NCBI GenBank assembly: GCA_035556655.1
Contig: DATMFW010000037.1
Span: 1 to 39,089, forward strand
Length of the DNA: 39,089 nt
Source: JBDSKH01 sp035556655
GTDB lineage: Bacteria; Actinomycetota; Actinomycetes; Actinomycetales; Microbacteriaceae
Direction of reading: 5' to 3'
The notes below the pieces were generated by a model, which was not told the origin of the DNA, did no database searches, and saw nothing but the letters and a program-made list of their open reading frames with translations. Shown piece after piece: positions 1 through 5,353 of this stretch; the stretch's first letter is position 1; every line of letters begins with the position of its first letter. A program made the position numbers and the translations under genes.

Positions 1-204
1 CGACAGAGTGCGAGATCATCTGACGAGTTGACTTTCATCGATCGGGGCCCACAGCCGCAGTATCTCGGCGCCCGGATGGTCGAACGCGAGCATGGGGCCA
101 CGCTGCCCTCCGGTAGTTATCAGAGCGACGGCCTATTCGGGCTGAGTTTGGAGATCAGCGACAGGTCACCGACGTTTAGAGAGTGTGGAGAGTTCTACAC
201 ATCG

Positions 205-705
205 CTAGATCGAGCCGCGCGGCAAGATCCATCGGTGAGTGAAGCCGGGGACGACCGAGGCGATGTGCTCGAAGTCGCGGTCGTAGTGCAGAACCGCGGC
301 GTCGTTCCTGATGGCGTAGGCAGCGATGAGAGTGTCCATTGCCCCGGCTGCCCGCAGCAGCCCGCCGTTCCACAGCCGGCTCTGGATTTGCAGGACCTCG
401 TTCTGAGTGGGATGGATGTCGCACATGCCGAACGCTTCGAGCTGTTCGGTCAGGGCGCTGTGAGCTTTGGCAGTGGGCGCCGTGAACCCATATTCGAGAG
501 CGACCGGAGGGCAGACCAGCAGATCGATCGGGCTGACCAGCTCGACGATCTTCTTCAGTTCTTCGACGACTTCGGGAGTGGTCGCCAGGCGAGCCCAGAC
601 GCTCGTGTCGACGACGAACCGGGTCGGACGCTTCGGAGCGCGAGCAGCCCGGCTGGCTGGTCGCGCTCTGGCGGTGCGCCGGACCGCAGACGTGCTAGTC
701 GCCAT
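205..705 (-). CDS. vapC: VapC-type PIN-domain ribonuclease toxin
   Basis: A 166-aa PIN-domain protein, the likely toxin of a type II toxin-antitoxin pair; VapC family members cleave RNA with Mg2+ or Mn2+ held by conserved acidic residues. The first PIN aspartate is D33 in VVDTSVWAR; a middle acidic residue lies in the PPVALEYGF segment, and the distal ones are in GAMDTLIAAYA and LHYDRDFEHI. The 28 residues before the PIN fold are basic and Ala/Arg-rich, an unusual extension. No later in-frame start precedes the PIN strand, so the ATG at 705 is kept. This start overlaps the end of vapB by 11 bp, implying translational coupling. Family assignment is firm; the RNA target cannot be read from sequence. 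Confidence 0.88.
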   Translation of the reverse strand: MATSTSAVRRTARARPASRAARAPKRPTRFVVDTSVWARLATTPEVVEELKKIVELVSPIDLLVCPPVALEYGFTAPTAKAHSALTEQLEAFGMCDIHPTQNEVLQIQSRLWNGGLLRAAGAMDTLIAAYAIRNDAAVLHYDRDFEHIASVVPGFTHRWILPRGSI

Positions 706-892
706 ACTCGATCGTCGTGGCGTCGCTGTCGATCGGGATGGCGGCCAAGATGTCGATCGCTTCGATCTGACGTCGGCGCATCACGACATCCCGCAGAGCG
801 AGGTTGATCGCTTCGCGGTTGGTGCGCACCCCAAGTGACGACTTCGCCAGTCGGAGGGTTTCGGTATCGATGTCGACGCTCGTGACGGCCAT
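695..892 (-). CDS. vapB: VapB-family antitoxin
   Basis: A 65-aa antitoxin that should bind and inhibit the adjacent VapC and repress their shared promoter. The N-terminus (TSVDIDTETLRLAKSSLG) and the following TNREAINLALRDVV segment match the DNA-binding part of actinobacterial VapB proteins; the C-terminal acidic tail would contact the toxin. Two consecutive ATGs occur at 895 and 892; AGGAG at 897-901 is 1 nt from the first and 4 nt from the second, so 892 is preferred. A frame reading further upstream from a TTG at 919 would run into the operator palindrome and is rejected. The gene is first in a two-gene operon with vapC. Confidence 0.87.
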   Translation of the reverse strand: MAVTSVDIDTETLRLAKSSLGVRTNREAINLALRDVVMRRRQIEAIDILAAIPIDSDATTIEYGD

Positions 893-900
893 CATTCTCC

Positions 901-928
901 TATATAAGTTCTGTACCAAGTGTATATA
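901..928. promoter_or_regulatory. Palindromic operator/promoter of vapBC
   Basis: The sequence has TATATA at both ends and GTAC at the exact centre, with mismatched 6-bp spacers: an imperfect 28-bp palindrome. It lies directly upstream of the vapB ribosome binding site and contains the only AT-rich, -10-like hexamers in the region. VapB proteins commonly autorepress through such palindromes, so this is the probable operator. Confidence 0.65.
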
Positions 929-1081
929 CGCGGCGCAGCGCTCCGCTAGGGCCCGGCTGCCGGGGGAGCGAGCTCCCTTGCGCTAGATCGTTGTCGGCAA
1001 GGAAGCGAATGCTTCCGCGGCAGCATCGTGGCTTGGGTGCTCGCGGTGCGCGAGGAGGCAAACGAGGGATGCGGCGAACCG

Positions 1082-1120
1082 GTCGTTTACCTGGTCGCCG
1101 GGCGCGACTAGGTAAACGAC
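1082..1120. repeat. 39-bp near-perfect hairpin
   Basis: GTCGTTTACC at 1082-1091 pairs with GGTAAACGAC at 1111-1120, and the stem continues inwards (TGGTCGC with GCGACTA), giving 17 pairs with one G-T wobble and a 5-nt CGGGC loop. No T tract follows. Confidence 0.8.
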
Positions 1121-1140
1121 TACTTTCGGGGCGGCGAGCC

Positions 1141-1243
1141 CTGCAAATACCGCCCGTGCCGATCAGAGATCGCTTCCCAACCTCCCGCACCCACCGATGG
1201 CGTCTACGGGAGGTTGGGCAGTGCGCACGGGCGGTATTTGCAG
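1141..1243. repeat. Nested perfect inverted repeats, 19-bp outer and 12-bp inner arms
   Basis: CTGCAAATACCGCCCGTGC at 1141-1159 is the exact reverse complement of 1225-1243. Inside it, CCCAACCTCCCG at 1176-1187 is the exact reverse complement of 1207-1218. The left spacer 1160-1172 forms a further small hairpin (CGATC/GATCG). No target-site duplication flanks the unit, which argues against a recent small transposon. Confidence 0.85.
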
Positions 1244-1290
1244 ACATGAAACGTGGAACTCGAATGCCGAGTGAAAGTCGAGGGCGACTG

Positions 1291-1313
1291 TATAGTGCGG
1301 ACACTATTTGCAG
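1291..1313 (+). promoter_or_regulatory. Promoter/operator candidate of the ImmA-like/PIN operon
   Basis: TATAGT at 1291-1296 is a good -10 hexamer. It overlaps the palindrome ATAGTG-CGGA-CACTAT (1292-1307), so a repressor bound here would block the promoter. The palindrome runs into TATTTGCAG (1305-1313), a 9-mer that also ends the outer arm of the upstream hairpin (1235-1243, inverted at 1141-1149). I see no clear -35 element. Confidence 0.5.
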
Positions 1314-1326
1314 CGAGTGAGACCCG

Positions 1327-1374
1327 ATGACCTTCGACTCTTCAATTCACGCCTCGCGCTTCTCCGCGGGCTGA
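1327..1374 (+). CDS. Possible 15-codon leader peptide or severed N-terminus
   Basis: An ATG at 1327 opens MTFDSSIHASRFSAG and ends at TGA 1372-1374. It is in the same frame as the ImmA-like gene, whose ATG is one codon further on. It is therefore either a leader peptide coupled to the next gene or the true N-terminus cut off by a nonsense change. The ATG at 1378 has no good ribosome binding site of its own, which fits either reading. Confidence 0.35.
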   Translation: MTFDSSIHASRFSAG

Positions 1375-1377
1375 CGC

Positions 1378-2553
1378 ATGGTTACCGTCGCCCTCCAGGG
1401 GCACTCCATCGACGTCGACGACGACGTCTTTTCCGCTCTGTTCGAGAACTCCGTCGTGGCCGGCCGATCTGCGGTCGTTGGCGCGCTCGCCGGCAAGCCA
1501 CTTCCGTGGGGAACCTTTCTGGACCTCGCCGGCAAAGCGGAGATTCCCTACCCGCTCTTCTTTGCGCCTCTAGCGACGGTTCAAGCTCAGTTGCGGCTCA
1601 AGAACGAGAAGCTCATGGCAGGGTTCACGAAGACTACTTTCTCGATGCACTCTCGTCACCAGGTCGAGCTAAGAGACATCGAACTGATCGTCAAAGATCT
1701 GCTGAGGAAGCAGGAGTTGCTGCGCAGGAACGACCTGTCACTGACAGGGAACAAGGTCGTCGGTCTGTTGAGCAAGTCCAGCGGTACCGCAGCGGCGGAC
1801 GCGGAAAAGCTTCTCTCGGTGCTCGGGCTTTCGCGGCAAGCGATTCGCGAGGCCAAGACGAAAGAGGCTGCGCTCGAGGTCATCATTCGGCGCCTTGAGG
1901 CGAACCAGGTCTTCGTGTCGAAGAGCGCCAAGAACTGGATGCCTCAGCAAATTCCGAGCAGTGCGAAGTTCAGCGGCATGACGATCAGAGACAAGAAGGT
2001 GCCGTTCGTCTTCCTCGCATCTGGGGATGAAGGTGAACAACTCGAAGCCGCCGGCCGAAAGGTGTTCACCCTCACGCTTCTCGCGGTGCTGATATCGACG
2101 GGGACCTTCGCGCCTGTGAACTACGACGGCCACACGAAGGAAGCGGAGTCGCCCCGCGAATACGAACTCACAGCAGAGATACTCATGCCGGCCGCTGAAT
2201 TCAGGTTGCAGCGAATCTCGAACTTGCAATCGATCAGAGACCTCGCGGAGAAGTACCGGGTCACCCCGAGTGCAGTCGCGATGCGGGGGTGGCGCTTGAA
2301 GCTAATAGATGATGATTCGTTTTCCGCGTACATGGATACTCTTCGTGGCGAGTACGCGCGGCGAGTCGACCCCCCGCGTCGAAGTGCGCTCGCAATAACA
2401 GGGCTCCGCAACTACAACGGCGTCGAGTGTTCCAGGCGGATGCTGGCCATGCTCGACGCGGGGACGCTCAGTCGGGCGGACTTTCGGCGCGTCGTCTTCC
2501 TAAACAAGATCAGTACGTCGCAGCTGCGCGAGTTCCGTGAGGCAGTCGGGTGA
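1378..2553 (+). CDS. ImmA/IrrE-like protein lacking the HEXXH site
   Basis: A 391-aa protein whose second half follows the ImmA/IrrE (DUF955) pattern: SGMTIRDKKVPFVFL, then GRKVFTL, then YELTAEILMPAAEF, then LAEKYRVTPSAVAMRGWRL. In active members the segment after GRKVFTL carries the zinc-binding HEXXH; here it reads TLLAVLI, with both histidines and the glutamate gone, while the flanking framework is kept. It is therefore probably a regulator or binding partner, not a protease. The first 190 residues are mainly helical and not recognised; a classical XRE helix-turn-helix is not evident. The stop overlaps the next start (GTGA at 2550), so it is translated together with the PIN protein. ATA and CTA codons suggest foreign origin. 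Confidence 0.7.
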   Translation: MVTVALQGHSIDVDDDVFSALFENSVVAGRSAVVGALAGKPLPWGTFLDLAGKAEIPYPLFFAPLATVQAQLRLKNEKLMAGFTKTTFSMHSRHQVELRDIELIVKDLLRKQELLRRNDLSLTGNKVVGLLSKSSGTAAADAEKLLSVLGLSRQAIREAKTKEAALEVIIRRLEANQVFVSKSAKNWMPQQIPSSAKFSGMTIRDKKVPFVFLASGDEGEQLEAAGRKVFTLTLLAVLISTGTFAPVNYDGHTKEAESPREYELTAEILMPAAEFRLQRISNLQSIRDLAEKYRVTPSAVAMRGWRLKLIDDDSFSAYMDTLRGEYARRVDPPRRSALAITGLRNYNGVECSRRMLAMLDAGTLSRADFRRVVFLNKISTSQLREFREAVG

Positions 2554-2987
2554 ACGAGACAAGGTACCTGGTGGACAACAACGCCTTGATCGCAATAAAG
2601 GGCGAGCGCATCAAGACCCAGTTCTTCCTCGATCATTGCTCGATCACGGAGGACGTCCTTCGGGAAGCAGCTGAAAGGCCCGAAAGGAGTGAACTTGAAT
2701 CGGTCGTGATTCGAACGTCCCCCAGCTTTCTCGGCTGGCTGCGCAGGGTGATGGAATCCGTCGATGCTGAAAGTGTGGAGCTGGTCGACCTCTACAAGAA
2801 CAAGGGAAGTGCCGACCCCGGTCTGGTAGCGGCGGTCCTTGACGCGAACGAGTTGGACGCTGACAAGTTCTTTGCTGACGAATGGGTAATTGTGACTGAC
2901 GACCAAGCAGTGCGCACCAAGTCATCCGAGTTCGGGCTCTCGACGATGTCAGCGGGGGATCTTGCTGAAATCATCGATGCTTCGTAG
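2550..2987 (+). CDS. PIN-domain protein, putative toxin paired with ImmA-like protein
   Basis: A 145-aa protein that starts directly with a PIN strand, YLVDNNALI (D9, N11), and has further acidic positions in SITEDVLREAAER and in WVIVTDDQAV near the C-terminus. That spacing is typical of PIN nucleases of about 140 aa, so RNA cleavage is the likely activity. It starts with GTG inside the stop of the preceding gene. PIN proteins encoded behind ImmA/IrrE-type genes recur in bacterial islands and are regarded as toxin-antitoxin-like; here the partner has lost its catalytic motif. The PIN fold is well supported; toxicity is inferred. It ends 6 bp before the end of the convergent membrane-protein gene. 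Confidence 0.72.
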   Translation: MNETRYLVDNNALIAIKGERIKTQFFLDHCSITEDVLREAAERPERSELESVVIRTSPSFLGWLRRVMESVDAESVELVDLYKNKGSADPGLVAAVLDANELDADKFFADEWVIVTDDQAVRTKSSEFGLSTMSAGDLAEIIDAS

Positions 2988-2993
2988 AGACGA

Positions 2994-4004
2994 TCAGTCG
3001 TTCTTTCGGCGACGTTTCGGCGCTGAACGGCGCGGCGTCGGCGGGTTGCTCGTTGGCGCCTTTCGAATGCGCTCCGGTCCGTACAGCCGACGAGCGAACG
3101 GGATCATGTTCTCCGCTGAATACCAACCCTTGTCGACGAGGTGCTGCTCCCAATCGATTTCGTCGAGACGCTCAACGTCGATTCGGTAATGAAGGTCGTC
3201 GGCGGGGATTACCGCGTCCTCAGTAAGGTACCAACCGTCGATCCGTTCGATGATCAGACGCAAATCGCTTCGGTAGCCCATCAGCTCCTGAGCGCGTAGT
3301 CGGGTGACGGTTACGAGCATGTCGGAGACATCGTTCACGGATTCAGTCGGAAGGTTGAGCCCAGTGCCGAGATCCTCATCCGCGTCTCGTACGGCCAGTA
3401 CCAGACGCTGGTAGAAGTCCACCGCGGGTTCGTCACCGCTCCAAATATGCGTCGAAAGGATCTCGCCGTCTCCTCGCTCAAGTTGGACGACGAGGGTGTC
3501 CGACTCGTCGGAGATCACGTACCGATAGTGAAGGCTGGTCTCCCACACTGGTGCGCGGACGCCAGCCGGGCTGACGATTCCGTCAGCAGTTGCGCGCTTC
3601 AAAGCATTGACTATTGCGGAGCGCGATGGGTCGACGCCCATCTGTCGATAGATCTCGACCTCCGCGTCGAGCTCGGCGCGTTGCCGTTCGACCAGCGCGT
3701 CGCGGACATCTTCCAGCGAACGCTCGGTCCTGTCCGCCGTCTCCTTTGCGGCGACGGCTGTCTCAAGAGCACTGTCGGTGGTTCGTTCGATTCGTTCGAC
3801 GCTTCGCCACAACCAACGCAGGGCCAGCTCGCAGGGAACCAAAAGTAGGAAGACCACGCTGGCATTGATTAGTGCTGAACTCCACCATGGGTCGGCGTCG
3901 CGCACCGCCCAGGATACGAATCCCGTGCTCAACCCCAGAATCGTCAGAATCGTGGGAATCAGCCACCGATTCCTCGGCCTCCGCGGGCCAGCGCGATCAG
4001 CCAT
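2994..4004 (-). CDS. Two-helix membrane protein with coiled coil, unknown function
   Basis: A 336-aa protein not recognised as a known family. A basic N-terminus (MADRAGPRRPRNR) precedes two membrane helices at about 14-34 and 42-66. A heptad-like coiled coil follows at about 68-125, rich in Glu, Arg and Thr (VERIERTTDSALETAVAAKETADRT would lie in it). The rest, about 130-315, is a soluble mixed alpha/beta domain, probably cytoplasmic, and the tail is basic (PKRRRKND). It is read alone on the minus strand between the PIN gene and the integrase. A membrane-anchored sensor or effector is possible, as in many island-encoded defence genes, but no enzymatic motif is visible. Confidence 0.6.
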   Translation of the reverse strand: MADRAGPRRPRNRWLIPTILTILGLSTGFVSWAVRDADPWWSSALINASVVFLLLVPCELALRWLWRSVERIERTTDSALETAVAAKETADRTERSLEDVRDALVERQRAELDAEVEIYRQMGVDPSRSAIVNALKRATADGIVSPAGVRAPVWETSLHYRYVISDESDTLVVQLERGDGEILSTHIWSGDEPAVDFYQRLVLAVRDADEDLGTGLNLPTESVNDVSDMLVTVTRLRAQELMGYRSDLRLIIERIDGWYLTEDAVIPADDLHYRIDVERLDEIDWEQHLVDKGWYSAENMIPFARRLYGPERIRKAPTSNPPTPRRSAPKRRRKND

Positions 4005-4058
4005 GCGTCGAGGCTATAGCCGTCAGATGTAAGCGTTACGTTGTTGGAGGGGGCGGAC

Positions 4059-5219
4059 ATGGGCAGCGTCACACCGTACGAGACCAATGGCGGCAAGCGG
4101 TACCGGGTTAGGTACCGGCTGCCTGATCGCTCTCAGACCGATAAGCGCGGATTCAAGACCAAGCGCGAGGCCGAACTCTTCCTCGCCTCGGTCGAGGTCA
4201 CGAAGGCTCGCGGCGAGTTCGTTTCCGCGAGCCAGTCGAAGATCACGCTAGGGGAGTGGGCCGATCTGTGGCTCGCCAACCAGGTGCAGCTGAAGCCGTC
4301 GACGCGTCTCGGCTACGAGACAATCGTCCGCGCCGCGATCCTGCCGCGGTGGGCGAACGTCTCGCTCGCGAACCTCACGCACGCCGGCATCCAGAACTGG
4401 CTGACCGAAGTGTCCTCGACCGCAGCACCGTCGACGACCCGCAGCTACCACCGCGTCATGAGCATGATGCTGAAGTATGCCGTCCGCGACGGCCGCCTCA
4501 GCCGCAACCCCGCTGACGGCGTGAAGCTGCCGCGCATCGTGAAGGGCAAGCACCCGTACCTCACGCACGCACAGGTCCAGCACCTCGCTTACCTCGCGGG
4601 CGACGACGGCCACGTCGTCCTCTTCCTCGCCTACACCGGACTCCGCTGGGGCGAGATGGCCGCGCTCCGCGTGAAGGATCTCGACGTGCTGCGCCGACGC
4701 GTGAACGTAGACCAGGCGGTCACCGAGGTGGGCCGCGACCTGGTCTACGGCACGCCCAAAAACCACAGCCGCCGCAGCGTCCCGTTCCCGTCATTCCTCA
4801 CCGACATGCTCGCCGCACACTGCGAGGGCAAGGCCGCCGACGAGTTCGTGTTCACGGCTCCACTCGGCGGCGCACTCCGCAATCGCAACTGGCGCCGCCG
4901 CAGTTTCGAGCCGGCGATGGCGCAACTGCTCGACGCCTATCCCGAACTCGAGCGCCTGACACCGCACGACCTCCGGCACACTGCTGCGAGCCTCGCGATC
5001 TCGGCCGGAGCCAACGTCAAAGCAGTGCAGAAGATGCTCGGCCACGCATCCGCAGCGATGACACTCGACGTCTACGCCGACCTCTTCGACGACGACCTCG
5101 ACGCGGTCGGCGAAGCACTCAGCGAGGCCGGCGATCCGGCAACCGTGGGCAAAATGTGGGCAAACCGTGGGCACGACACGTCGACAGTGACGCCGATCAC
5201 CCGAACAGCCCAGCAATAG
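4059..5219 (+). CDS. int: Tyrosine recombinase / integrase
   Basis: A 386-aa site-specific recombinase that should insert and excise the island at tRNA-Lys. The order is: an N-terminal arm-type DNA-binding region with the repeated YRVRYRLPDRSQTDKRGFKTKREAE pattern, a SAM-like core-binding domain at about 60-150 (TLGEWADLWLANQ onward), then the catalytic domain. The catalytic set is complete: R196 in GLRWGEMAALR, K234 in TPKNHSRRSV, H303 and R306 in HDLRH, H329 in LGHAS, and nucleophile Y339 in LDVYADLF. GGAGG at 4046-4050 lies 8 nt before ATG 4059, which fixes the start over an upstream TTG. The gene ends 16 bp from the tRNA 3' end. It looks intact and functional. Confidence 0.95.
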   Translation: MGSVTPYETNGGKRYRVRYRLPDRSQTDKRGFKTKREAELFLASVEVTKARGEFVSASQSKITLGEWADLWLANQVQLKPSTRLGYETIVRAAILPRWANVSLANLTHAGIQNWLTEVSSTAAPSTTRSYHRVMSMMLKYAVRDGRLSRNPADGVKLPRIVKGKHPYLTHAQVQHLAYLAGDDGHVVLFLAYTGLRWGEMAALRVKDLDVLRRRVNVDQAVTEVGRDLVYGTPKNHSRRSVPFPSFLTDMLAAHCEGKAADEFVFTAPLGGALRNRNWRRRSFEPAMAQLLDAYPELERLTPHDLRHTAASLAISAGANVKAVQKMLGHASAAMTLDVYADLFDDDLDAVGEALSEAGDPATVGKMWANRGHDTSTVTPITRTAQQ

Positions 5220-5235
5220 CAAGGCAAGAAGACGG

Positions 5236-5308
5236 TGGGCCCGGTGGGGCTCGAACCCACGACCCGCGGATTAAAAGTCCGATGCTCTGCCAACTGAGCT
5301 ACAGGCCC
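5236..5308 (-). tRNA. tRNA-Lys (anticodon TTT)
   Basis: The minus strand folds as a 73-nt cloverleaf: acceptor GGGCCTG (5308-5302) pairs with the 3' strand at 5243-5237 with one G-T wobble. The D arm has AGCTCAGTTGGCAGAGC. The anticodon loop reads CTTTTAA with anticodon TTT, and the T arm has GGTTCGA. The discriminator base is A at 5236 and CCA is not encoded. Its 3' half faces the integrase gene, so it is the attachment site of the island. Confidence 0.96.
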
Positions 5309-5326
5309 GTCGCTCCCTAGAGTACC

Positions 5327-5340
5327 GGCGCCCGAGCGCC
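5327..5340 (-). terminator. Stem-loop after the DUF11 surface-protein gene
   Basis: GGCGC and GCGCC form a short hairpin 14 bp past the stop codon of the surface-protein gene and before the tRNA. There is no T tract, so termination is only suggested by position. Confidence 0.3.
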
Positions 5341-5353
5341 CCCGCTCACGGGT

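Larger units (their letters stand above)
929..1377. other. Gene-free stretch dominated by inverted repeats
   Basis: No open frame here looks like a gene; the frames crossing it are Arg/Pro-rich and have no family features. It holds a run of stem-loops: 933-983 (outer GCGCA/TGCGC, middle CGCTCC/GGAGCG, inner CCCGG/CCGGG), 1001-1016 (GGAAGC, GAAT loop), 1040-1054 (CTCGCG), 1082-1120, 1141-1243 and 1276-1289 (AGTCG/CGACT). None is followed by a T tract, so they are not ordinary terminators. The stretch ends with the promoter and leader of the ImmA-like gene. Possible roles are a structured RNA, an origin or transfer site of the island, or protein-binding sites. Confidence 0.7.
1..5236. mobile_element. 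Right-hand part of a genomic island inserted at tRNA-Lys
   Basis: The segment ends at the 3' end of the tRNA-Lys gene and has a complete tyrosine integrase next to that end, the usual layout of a tRNA-targeted integrative element. Cargo is a VapBC pair, an ImmA-like/PIN pair, a membrane protein and a hairpin-rich non-coding stretch. Several cargo genes use ATA and CTA codons, which are rare in the backbone genes to the right. No second copy of the tRNA 3' end is visible between 1 and 5235, so the distal attachment site must lie left of the window. No conjugation, replication or phage structural genes are visible in this part. That it is an island is inferred from integrase position, cargo and codon use. 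Confidence 0.75.

Noticed and set aside
28..807. Long open frame on the plus strand at the left end
   Set aside because: It lies mostly opposite vapC and vapB and has no family features; it is a high-GC shadow frame. The 204 bp before vapC hold no gene I can support.
1141..1243. The nested inverted repeat as a small transposable element
   Set aside because: Only one copy is in the window and no target duplication flanks it.
929..1377. CRISPR array or tandem repeats
   Set aside because: The repeats are inverted, of different sequence, and not regularly spaced; no cas genes are near.
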